Assembly (NCBI GenBank): GCA_041917055.1
Contig: JAYRYJ010000004.1
Coordinates: forward strand, 1 to 64,000
Direction: 5' to 3'
Length of the DNA stretch: 64,000 bases
Source: Pseudaquidulcibacter sp041917055
Lineage (GTDB): Bacteria; Pseudomonadota; Alphaproteobacteria; Caulobacterales; Aquidulcibacteraceae
In this document: piece after piece, positions 44,637 to 52,789 of the stretch
Numbering within the stretch: the first letter of the stretch is position 1
How the letters are laid out: every line of letters begins with the position of its first letter
Made by a program: the position numbers and the translations under genes
The notes under the pieces: generated by a model
What the model saw: the letters and a program-made list of their open reading frames with translations, nothing else
Databases searched by the model: none
Told to the model about the DNA's origin: nothing

Positions 44637-45143
44637 ATGTTAGATTCCGTCCTAAATGCCCCGCGACTTTCAATTCAAAGGCTTGCAATTGCGTTATTGG
44701 CATTTGTGGGCTTACAATTGCTCAATTATTTAAAAATCGGCATTTTATTCGGAAATTCGATTTGGCCCCTTGGAATAGTATGGATCTTGGCAGGCTGCCA
44801 GAAATTTGGCCCGGATTGGCGAATAGTATTTTGGATATTTGGCCTTGGTCTTTTTATGGATGCTGTTTTTGCCGACCCTATCGGCTTAAATGGTGCATGT
44901 GGCCTATTAGCTTTATTAATATTGTGGGGTTTTAATAAATATTCGCCAATCGTTGCAAGCTCAAGGATTTTTCTTTCCTCGACTGCTTTGGCGGCATATT
45001 TAGTTTCCCTAATTGTGATTGGGACTATTTTAGGTTCGATGCCCAATATTATTGGGCTTATTATTCCGTCAATCGTCACTATTGCGCTCACACCATTCAT
45101 GTTTGCTCTTTTTAATATTGAAGGGAGCGTGAAGAATGAGTGA
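44637..45143 (+). CDS. mreD: Rod shape-determining protein MreD
   Basis: 168 residues, five or six hydrophobic helices, small and basic. Assigned by position between mreC and mrdA and by the MreD-like motif FGLGLFMDAVFADPIGLNG. It overlaps mrdA by 8 bases. Confidence 0.88.
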   Translation: MLDSVLNAPRLSIQRLAIALLAFVGLQLLNYLKIGILFGNSIWPLGIVWILAGCQKFGPDWRIVFWIFGLGLFMDAVFADPIGLNGACGLLALLILWGFNKYSPIVASSRIFLSSTALAAYLVSLIVIGTILGSMPNIIGLIIPSIVTIALTPFMFALFNIEGSVKNE

Positions 45144-47010
45144 CGACAGCGAATTCACGCGGCGGGCAATATTATTGTCAGGCTTCGGCGGCTTAGGTTT
45201 TTTTGCGCTTGGTGCTAGAATGGCGCAATTGCAGGTTTTTGAAAACAAAAACTTCCGCCTCGAAGCAGCTGAAAACCAATTCAATTTTTCCGTAATTCCT
45301 GCTGCTAGGGGTGCAATTTACGACCGTTTCGGTATTCCTTTAGCGGTGAATCGCCGCGATTTTCGAATTATGATTTTGCGTTCAGATTTTGAAAAACGCG
45401 AATTTATGTTCAAGACCATAGATGACATAAGTGCATTTTTGGGAAAAACTGCCGAAGAATCACAAAAACTGAAAGACGATGCCAAAACCGCGCCGCGATT
45501 TATCCCTATCCAAATCGCTTCTAATTTAAGCTATGAACAATATTCTCGACTGTCTTTGTTCAAACCCTATTATCAAGGTTTTTACCCTGAAATGGGTGAA
45601 AACCGCAATTATCCTTTAGCTGATGCTTTCGCCCATGTTATCGGTTTTGTCGCCAAAGCCAATGATGAAGAAGCGAAAATTGACAAGGATGCAAAGCATC
45701 CAGCAATTCGCGTCGGTAAAGAGGGGCTGGAAAAATCTTTAGAGGCGAAACTCAAAGGGAAACATGGTGCGCGCAAAGTTGAGGTTGATGCCCACGGTAA
45801 AATCGTGCGCGAGATCTATGATCCGCGCAATAACCCGATAAGCGGCGAACCAATTGTTCTGACAATCGACGCGCAATTGCAACAATTGGCATACGACCAA
45901 ATGGCGGGTGAAAGTGGTTCAATAATTCTTATGGATGTTCGCAATGGTGAAATCTTAGTTTTAGCTTCAGCACCCGGTTTTAACACTAATAAATTCGTCG
46001 ATGGTATAAAAGGCGAAGATTATAAAGCCTATCTTGAAGATGAGAAGCGACCTTTATACCACAAAGCTGTGCGCGGCCTTTACCCACCTGGTTCAACCTA
46101 TAAACCCGTGACCGGTGTCGCCGCTTTGGAAAACGGTGTGACTGATGGGGAAGAGACGGTCTATTGCCCGGGCTTCTACGAATGGGGTGGAAATCGATTC
46201 CATTGCCACTCAAGGCGCGGTCATGGGCGTGTTAATTTGCACAATGCACTAAAAGTCTCTTGTGACGTCTATTTTTATGAAATGGGCCGACGTGTCGGCG
46301 AAAAAATGGGTGCGACTGCTCGCAAATTTGGATTTGGTACCGCATTTGACATTGGTATTCCGGGTGTTGCAAAAGGATATGCCCCAGATAATGAATGGAA
46401 AATGGGGCGGTTCAAAAAACCGTGGGAAGTATATGATTCAATCAATATGGCGATAGGGCAGGGATTGATGATTACTACACCATTGCAATTGGCGGTTATG
46501 ACTGCACGCATTGCCTCCGGCGGCAAAGAAATTGTACCGACTTTAATTAAGTCCGGAGGAAATACATCAGCGCCAAACCCGATAAAAGATATGCAGGTCG
46601 ATAAAAAATTTATTGATATGGTGCACAAAGGCATGGTCGCCGTTTCCAATGAAGCAGGCGGCACAGCGCGCGCCGATATTGGTATCGAGGGCGTAATCAT
46701 AGCAGGTAAGACCGGCACCGCCCAAGTTAGACGAATAACAAAAGAAGAGCGAGCACGCGGCGTTAAGTCTAATGCATCATTGGACTGGAAAATGCGAGAC
46801 CATGGTTTATTTGTCTCATATGCGCCAGCTGACAATCCTAAATATTGCGCGATTGCTGTTATTGAACATGGTGGATCTGGTTCCAAAATGGCAGCGCCAA
46901 AGGCGCGTGAAGTTCTAAAGGCTGCATTGTTAAAAGATCCGTCGTCTTTGCCATCATATGACCCAGTTGCCTCCAAAGCGCCAGTGACTGAAAATAAAGG
47001 GGGGCAATAA
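45136..47010 (+). CDS. mrdA: Penicillin-binding protein 2 (MrdA)
   Basis: 624 residues. An N-terminal membrane helix (about 11-30) precedes a dimerisation domain with AARGAIYDRFGIPLAVN. The transpeptidase domain has the SxxK motif PPGSTYKPV, SCDVYFYEMG for SxN and KTGTAQV for KTG. It is the elongation-specific transpeptidase partnering RodA. It overlaps rodA by one base (TAATG). Confidence 0.96.
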   Translation: MSDDSEFTRRAILLSGFGGLGFFALGARMAQLQVFENKNFRLEAAENQFNFSVIPAARGAIYDRFGIPLAVNRRDFRIMILRSDFEKREFMFKTIDDISAFLGKTAEESQKLKDDAKTAPRFIPIQIASNLSYEQYSRLSLFKPYYQGFYPEMGENRNYPLADAFAHVIGFVAKANDEEAKIDKDAKHPAIRVGKEGLEKSLEAKLKGKHGARKVEVDAHGKIVREIYDPRNNPISGEPIVLTIDAQLQQLAYDQMAGESGSIILMDVRNGEILVLASAPGFNTNKFVDGIKGEDYKAYLEDEKRPLYHKAVRGLYPPGSTYKPVTGVAALENGVTDGEETVYCPGFYEWGGNRFHCHSRRGHGRVNLHNALKVSCDVYFYEMGRRVGEKMGATARKFGFGTAFDIGIPGVAKGYAPDNEWKMGRFKKPWEVYDSINMAIGQGLMITTPLQLAVMTARIASGGKEIVPTLIKSGGNTSAPNPIKDMQVDKKFIDMVHKGMVAVSNEAGGTARADIGIEGVIIAGKTGTAQVRRITKEERARGVKSNASLDWKMRDHGLFVSYAPADNPKYCAIAVIEHGGSGSKMAAPKAREVLKAALLKDPSSLPSYDPVASKAPVTENKGGQ

Positions 47011-48170
47011 TGTTTCCATTTTTAGGAATCGACATTGAAAGCCGTGATTCATCAAATTCGCTCCAAGCTAAATTGCGGCGCATAGAATGGGGCGTAATCG
47101 CCGCCACAACCGCATTAGTTCTTTTCGGTGCGACCCTATTATTCGGTGCAGCGGGTGGCAAATGGGAACCATGGGCCTTTGACCATCTTTTCCGATATAC
47201 CTTATTTGTTATCCTCATGACGATTGTCGCCACGACCGATATTAGGTTTTGGTATCATGTGTCCTATCCATTCTATGCAATTTCTTTTGTTTTACTGATT
47301 GGCGTGGATTTAGTTGGAACCATTGTTATGGGTGCGCAAAGATGGATTCAATTGGGGCCAATTCGACTTCAACCCTCTGAATTTATGAAAATTGCCGTGA
47401 TAATGGCGCTGGCACGATATTATCAGGATTTGAATGTCAAAAACATCGGTGCAATAAAATATCATTTAATTCCGATACTTGCCGCGCTCTTGCCCGCCGC
47501 ATTAATTATGAAGCAGCCGGATTTGGGAACGGGGACAACCGTCGCTTTGGTCGGGGCAATTGTGATATTTCTTTCGGGCGTAAATTGGCGTTGGATAATT
47601 GGCGCAATCGGGACGGCGGTTGCGGCGGGATATATCGCATTCCATTTCTTCATGCATGACTTTCAACGCGCGCGGATTTTGACATTCCTAAATCCCGAAG
47701 CCGATAAACTTGGTCAAGGTTATCAAATTACGCAATCGAAAATCGCGATTGGTTCGGGCGGATTCTGGGGTGTTGGTTTTATGAAAGGCACCCAATCGCA
47801 ATTGGATTTTCTACCCGAAAGACATACAGATTTCGTTTTTGCCATGCTTTTAGAGGAATTCGGCATGGCAGGCGGGCTGTTCGCTTTGGCGCTTTATGCC
47901 GTAATTATAGGGTTCGGCCTTTATATCGCCAATCGATCGCGCAATTTCTTTGGTAAATTGCTTGCAGGGGGCATTACAATGCTGATATTCATTTATGTCA
48001 GTATTAATGGCGCAATGGTTATGGGCCTGATGCCGGTGGTTGGAATGCCTATGCCGTTTCTTTCGTACGGTGGTTCGGTAATGCTTTCAGTGATGGGCGC
48101 GATTGGTTTAATTCAATCCGTAAGCGTTCATAGAGACAAAATCATAAATAGCGGATTTTCGTCAAAATAA
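47010..48170 (+). CDS. rodA: Peptidoglycan glycosyltransferase RodA (SEDS family)
   Basis: 386 residues with about ten membrane helices. SEDS signatures: GAQRWIQLGPIRLQPSEFMKIAVIMALARYY, KQPDLGTGT, LGQGYQITQSKIAIGSGGFWG and FLPERHTDFVFAMLLEEFG. It polymerises lipid II for cell elongation with PBP2. Last gene of the mre-mrd operon; a weak hairpin (48217-48234) follows. Confidence 0.96.
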   Translation: MFPFLGIDIESRDSSNSLQAKLRRIEWGVIAATTALVLFGATLLFGAAGGKWEPWAFDHLFRYTLFVILMTIVATTDIRFWYHVSYPFYAISFVLLIGVDLVGTIVMGAQRWIQLGPIRLQPSEFMKIAVIMALARYYQDLNVKNIGAIKYHLIPILAALLPAALIMKQPDLGTGTTVALVGAIVIFLSGVNWRWIIGAIGTAVAAGYIAFHFFMHDFQRARILTFLNPEADKLGQGYQITQSKIAIGSGGFWGVGFMKGTQSQLDFLPERHTDFVFAMLLEEFGMAGGLFALALYAVIIGFGLYIANRSRNFFGKLLAGGITMLIFIYVSINGAMVMGLMPVVGMPMPFLSYGGSVMLSVMGAIGLIQSVSVHRDKIINSGFSSK

Positions 48171-48437
48171 TACTCGCGAATAGGGCGGCAAAAACGAATA
48201 TTAGCTATGCAAAAAACGTGGTTAATTTGCCACGGTCTTTCAAAAATGCCGCTTCAATCAAAATTAATCAGCGAATTTCTATTGTAAATTGATTGAAAAT
48301 CGTTTCCTTCTTATCGTCATTGGCGAATATTCGCGGCTTGTTCCAAATCGGGTATGAGATTTCGATTTCACGAAATGGCACATTGTTAGCAAATAATACC
48401 AATTTGAAACTGCTAACCAATAAAATAGGGGATAAAA

Positions 48438-50996
48438 ATGCAGAAAAACAAAATTCGACAGAATATCAGTATGTTGGCGATTATGGCCTGCGCAGGCATG
48501 CCATTAGTTTCTGACTTCGCTTTTGCGCAAGACAATAATGGCGGCGAAACAATTGTCGTAACTGGCACACGCCGTGTTCAAAGATCGGCGACCGATACGC
48601 CCGCGCCGGTCGACATTATCGGCGGTGCGGAGTTAGGGAAGCAAGGTGATTCGGACACCGCAAATATTATTCGCAACCTTGTTCCGTCTTTTAACGTTAA
48701 TACACAATCTATCAATGATGCGGCATCTGTTGTGCGCCCTGCAAATTTGCGCGGCCTTGCGCCGGACCACACTTTGGTTTTGGTGAATGGTAAGCGTCGA
48801 CACCGTTCGGCCGTTATTGCGTTTGTTGGTGGCGGTATCGCCAATGGCTCGCAAGGCGTTGATATTGGTGCAATTCCATCAAGCGCTTTGAAACAGGTCG
48901 AAGTTCTGCGCGATGGTGCAGCGGCGCAATATGGTTCAGACGCGATCGCCGGTGTTATGAACTTTATTCTCAAAACTGCGGATAATGGCCTAAACCTCAG
49001 TGGCAAATGGGGCACGACCTATGAAGGTGACGGCACTGCCTATACAATTGACGGCAATATGGGGACCAAATTGGGCGACAATGGATACGTTCAATTGGCA
49101 TTTGAATATGGTAATCAAGACCCAACCAGTCGCTCTGTACAACGCGACGATGCTGCCGCACTTAAAGCTGCGGGGAACAATGCGATTCCAAACCCTGCCC
49201 AAGTCTGGGGACAACCGGAAATCAAGAATGACTTAAAACTCTGGTTCAATTCCGGAATAAATATTTCTGAAGAAATGAAATTCTATGCCTTCGGCAATTA
49301 TGCATCAAAAGATTCTGAGGGGGGTTTCTATTATCGTAACCCTAATACTCGTGGTGGCGTATTCTCCGGCGACGGCGGTCTCACGCGCTTGGTTGGTGAT
49401 TTGACTCCCGGCACAGGCACAACTTGCCCAACTATTACAATTGGTTCAGCGACAGAAGCTGCTGATATTGCGGCGGTTAAAGCAGATCCAAATTGCTTTA
49501 TGTTTTTGGAAATGTTCCCAGGGGGCTTCACACCCAAATTCGGTGGCGAAGTTAAAGACTCGTCAATTGCTTTCGGCTTGAAAGGTCATAAAGGAAAGCT
49601 AAATTGGGATGCAAGTTTCAATACCGGGCAAAACCAAGTCGATTTCCATATTCGCAACACTATAAATGCTTCTTTGGGGCCAAATTCACCGACTGAATTT
49701 AATCCGGGCGGACAGGTTCAAACCGAAAAGAACTTTAATCTTGATTTGGATTATGCGCTTCCGGTCGCGGGACTTGCGTCTGATTTAAACATTGCGGGCG
49801 GTTTTGAATGGCGTGATGAAGAATTTGAATTGAAAAAAGGTGATGCCGCATCCTATACCCAAGGGCCACTTGCGGTTCAGGGCTTTTCAGTCGGTTCCAA
49901 CGGTTTCAATGGTTTCACTCCATTGGCAGCAGGCAAATGGAATACGTCGTCCAAAGCGGTTTATATCGATTTAGAAGCCGATGTGACTAAACAATTGGTT
50001 CTCGGTGCTGCGGTTCGCGCTGAAGATTATGATAGTTTTGGTTCTACAACCAATTATAAACTATCTGGTCTATTCCATGCGACTGACGCATTGACGCTTC
50101 GTGGAACTTATTCGACCGGTTTCCGTGCGCCAACGCCGGGTCAGGCAAATATTATCAATACTTCAACCGTTCTAATTGGCGGCGTATTGGCAAATATTGG
50201 CACTGTTCCACCGACTTCGACGCTTGGTAAATTGATTGGCGGCAAGCCATTGAAGCCGGAGACTTCTAAGAATTTGTCTTTTGGTGCAGGTTTGAAACTC
50301 GGTAAATTGCGCGCGACCCTCGATTTCTTCCAAATCAAAATGGAAGATCGCATTACACAACGTAGCGGCGTTTCGGTTTCGCAAACTGTTATTGATGCAC
50401 TGCCAACTGCGGATAAAAACTATTTGCGTGATTTCGGTGTTCTGAATTCCGCTTATGTTTTGAACGCCGATTTGGCGAGCTTTACTTATTTCACCAATGA
50501 TTTCGGTTCCACTACAAAAGGTTTTGACCTTGTTGTGAATTATCCACTGGTAATTGGTGACCATTCGCCAATCAATCTTACTTTCCTATTAAATAATACT
50601 GAAACTGAGGTTGATTATGGTCAAGCTACTTTGGGATCAACAATCACCAAAGAAATTGAACGCGCTTTGCCAAAATTGCGTTCGAGCGTCACAGCAACGC
50701 ATGATATGGGCAAGTTTAGCCTTTTGGGTCGCATGAATTATTTTGGCGATTTCCAAGAGCAACATGCTGACGATGACACAATCCCGATTGATGTCGATGC
50801 GCAGGTCACTTTTGACGCCGAAGTATCATACGCGATTAATGATCATGTAAGCTTCACTTTTGGTGCTCAGAATTTGTTTGATTCATATCCTACAAAGAAT
50901 CCTTGGGACTTTATTTTGGGTGCAAAATACCCTGTAACTGCACCGGCCGGATTTAATGGCGGGTTCTATTACGGCAAAGTTTCTTTGAAATATTAA
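48438..50996 (+). CDS. TonB-dependent outer-membrane receptor
   Basis: 852 residues with a signal peptide ending near Ala30 (DFAFA/Q). A plug domain follows: VVTGTRRVQRSATDTPAPVDIIGG, LRGLAPDHTLVLVNGKRRHRSA, VEVLRDGAAAQYGSDAIAGVMNFIL. A 22-strand beta-barrel ends in an aromatic residue (KVSLKY). It imports large substrates driven by TonB-ExbBD. The GKRRH plug motif is common in receptors of carbohydrate/organic-matter users in Caulobacterales and sphingomonads. Ligand unknown. A ribosome site (AGGGGATAA) precedes it, and a long terminator follows. Confidence 0.94.
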   Translation: MQKNKIRQNISMLAIMACAGMPLVSDFAFAQDNNGGETIVVTGTRRVQRSATDTPAPVDIIGGAELGKQGDSDTANIIRNLVPSFNVNTQSINDAASVVRPANLRGLAPDHTLVLVNGKRRHRSAVIAFVGGGIANGSQGVDIGAIPSSALKQVEVLRDGAAAQYGSDAIAGVMNFILKTADNGLNLSGKWGTTYEGDGTAYTIDGNMGTKLGDNGYVQLAFEYGNQDPTSRSVQRDDAAALKAAGNNAIPNPAQVWGQPEIKNDLKLWFNSGINISEEMKFYAFGNYASKDSEGGFYYRNPNTRGGVFSGDGGLTRLVGDLTPGTGTTCPTITIGSATEAADIAAVKADPNCFMFLEMFPGGFTPKFGGEVKDSSIAFGLKGHKGKLNWDASFNTGQNQVDFHIRNTINASLGPNSPTEFNPGGQVQTEKNFNLDLDYALPVAGLASDLNIAGGFEWRDEEFELKKGDAASYTQGPLAVQGFSVGSNGFNGFTPLAAGKWNTSSKAVYIDLEADVTKQLVLGAAVRAEDYDSFGSTTNYKLSGLFHATDALTLRGTYSTGFRAPTPGQANIINTSTVLIGGVLANIGTVPPTSTLGKLIGGKPLKPETSKNLSFGAGLKLGKLRATLDFFQIKMEDRITQRSGVSVSQTVIDALPTADKNYLRDFGVLNSAYVLNADLASFTYFTNDFGSTTKGFDLVVNYPLVIGDHSPINLTFLLNNTETEVDYGQATLGSTITKEIERALPKLRSSVTATHDMGKFSLLGRMNYFGDFQEQHADDDTIPIDVDAQVTFDAEVSYAINDHVSFTFGAQNLFDSYPTKNPWDFILGAKYPVTAPAGFNGGFYYGKVSLKY

Positions 50997-51009
50997 TCCA
51001 ATTCACAAT

Positions 51010-51047
51010 AAAAAAGCCCCGCCAAAGTTATTTGGCGGGGCTTTTTT
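51010..51047. terminator. Bidirectional intrinsic terminator between receptor and cytochrome genes
   Basis: A perfect 17-bp stem, from an A run through GCCCCGCCAAA, with loop GTTA, pairing to a mirrored GC block and T run. It lies 14 bases after the receptor stop and 15 before the stop of the convergent cytochrome gene, so it can serve both. Confidence 0.93.
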
Positions 51048-51061
51048 AATTTAAACAAAAA

Positions 51062-51619
51062 TTATTTTGCGCTTTCGATTGCAATATAGGCAATTACGTC
51101 ACGACGATTTGCATCAGACGGAACACCTGCAAATGCCATTTTATTACCTGGAATATATGCTTTAGGGTTTTTGACATAGGCGTCAATTGTTGCCAAATCC
51201 CAAGTTTTGCCTGCCGCTTTCATAGCATCTGAATAAGCAAAACCGGTAACAGAACCTGATTTACGACCAACAAGACCATGCATGTTAGGTCCGGTCATTG
51301 CAGGTGCACCAGCAGTCAAAGAGTGGCAAGTTTTGCAAAGTGCAAATTGACGTTTGCCATTAGCCAAATCAGCTGAGGCATAGGCAGCACCAAGTTTAGC
51401 CAAGGCAGCTTTATCAGCCTCAGAAACCTCAGCAGCGGCAGGTGCAGCCGCAGGTGCAGCAGCAGGTGCAACTGCATTAGTTGCAGCGGTGTCAACAGGT
51501 GCGGCAGTTTCAGCAGGTTTAGCTTCTTCAGCTTTTTTGGAGCAAGCGCCAAGGCCAAGGCCCAAAAGACCCAAGGACAAAATTGCGATTGCGGAAATTT
51601 TATAAGAATTGGTTTTCAT
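51062..51619 (-). CDS. Lipid-anchored class I cytochrome c
   Basis: 185 residues from the ATG at 51619 with ribosome site GAGGG; an ATG 12 bases upstream is the alternative. The lipobox GLGAC has Cys26, followed by an Ala/Pro-rich linker (about 33-65) acting as a tether. The haem motif CKTCH follows (95-99), and GNKMAF provides the distal Met. The architecture matches membrane-tethered cytochrome c (CycM/c552-like) shuttling electrons to a terminal oxidase. It is monocistronic. Confidence 0.9.
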   Translation of the reverse strand: MKTNSYKISAIAILSLGLLGLGLGACSKKAEEAKPAETAAPVDTAATNAVAPAAAPAAAPAAAEVSEADKAALAKLGAAYASADLANGKRQFALCKTCHSLTAGAPAMTGPNMHGLVGRKSGSVTGFAYSDAMKAAGKTWDLATIDAYVKNPKAYIPGNKMAFAGVPSDANRRDVIAYIAIESAK

Positions 51620-51789
51620 AGATACCCTCATGGAATAGACAATCCCTTGTCTTTAATCGCCTTATCAAAAAAAGCGAAGTTTTCAATTAGAATTTCCTTA
51701 TATAAGCCGCGTCACATGAGCGCAAGTAAATTCGATTATTGCGGAACGAAACTCTATGTCCTAATGTCAATTTTTTAGTGGGAATCCTA

Positions 51790-52587
51790 ATGACAATTGC
51801 GCAATTACAAATGAATGGGGACATTGCAATTCTAACCATTAATCGCCCGGAGAGCTTAAATGCTTTGGGTCTTGATGGTGATGGTGCGGCATTTGAAGCG
51901 GCATGTCGGGAAATAAACGCCAATCAGCAATTGCGTGCAGTAATTTTAACGGGCGCGGGAAGGGCGTTTTCATCTGGCGGTGATGTCAAAGCTATGCGTG
52001 ATAAAACCGGAATGTTTGGCGGTTCACCGGTGGAAATACGCCATGCCTATAAGACCAATGTTCACGCATTGGTAAATGCAATTTGGAATATTGAGGTTCC
52101 GGTAATTGCAGCGGTCAACGGTCCCGCGATTGGTTTGGGTTGCGATGTCGCGTGTTTGGCAGATATACGCGTTGCGTCTAAAAACGCACGATTTGGTGTC
52201 ACATTTCTAAAAATCGGACTTATACCTGGTGATGGCGGCGCATGGTTGTCGCCACGAGTTTTTGGCTATTCGCGCGCAGCGCAATTATTATTTACCGGTG
52301 AGACAATTGATGCGCAAACCGCATTGAATTGGGGGGTAGTCGGTGAAGTGACAGAACCCGACGAATTAATGGATGCTGCTATCGGTTTAGCAGACAGAAT
52401 TGCGAAACAGCCGCCGCATGCTTTAAGAATCACCAAAGCCCTTATGCGAAAAGGCCAAATCAGCGATTTTTCCAACATTATGGAACTTTCAGCCACCGCT
52501 CAGGGCCTTATGCATCATTCGCAAGACCATTTAGAAGGCGTGAACGCGATTTTGGAAAAGCGTGAACCGAATTTTATCGGCAAATAA
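51790..52587 (+). CDS. Enoyl-CoA hydratase/isomerase family protein
   Basis: 265 residues from the ATG at 51790. Crotonase motifs: INRPESLNALGLDGDG, the oxyanion-hole segment GAGRAFSSGGDVKAM, and GPAIGLGCDVACLADIRVAS. The conserved second oxyanion/glutamate region reads LKIGLIPGDGGAWLSPR, with Asp at one of the catalytic positions, so hydration versus other crotonase chemistry is open. It is probably involved in fatty-acid or amino-acid degradation. Confidence 0.88.
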   Translation: MTIAQLQMNGDIAILTINRPESLNALGLDGDGAAFEAACREINANQQLRAVILTGAGRAFSSGGDVKAMRDKTGMFGGSPVEIRHAYKTNVHALVNAIWNIEVPVIAAVNGPAIGLGCDVACLADIRVASKNARFGVTFLKIGLIPGDGGAWLSPRVFGYSRAAQLLFTGETIDAQTALNWGVVGEVTEPDELMDAAIGLADRIAKQPPHALRITKALMRKGQISDFSNIMELSATAQGLMHHSQDHLEGVNAILEKREPNFIGK

Positions 52588-52628
52588 AACCGAGATTGCG
52601 TAATAATCGTGCAAATCCTTGCCCTGCA

Positions 52629-52648
52629 ATGTCACTTTTTTGTGACAT
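52629..52648 (+). promoter_or_regulatory. Hairpin between crotonase and second TonB receptor
   Basis: A 7-bp stem (ATGTCAC with GTGACAT) enclosing a run of six T, 41 bases after the crotonase stop. It may be a terminator. Another dyad (TGAACGC with GCGTTCA, 52746-52752/52758-52764) sits 26 bases before the receptor start and could affect its translation. Confidence 0.4.
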
Positions 52649-52789
52649 GATGGCAAATTTACTGCAATCTGGGCGAATATCAGAATATTTTTCCATTTTC
52701 AGCCTTGATATTAAGCGTCATGAGTATAGCCTTTAGTCGGTCATGTGAACGCTGTTCGCGTTCATGGCTTAACCTAAGGGGAGTATTAT

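Noticed and set aside
52629..52648. CRP/FNR operator
   Set aside because: The dyad is GTCAC-N6-GTGAC, inverted relative to the TGTGA-N6-TCACA consensus, and it encloses a T run, so a hairpin reads better.
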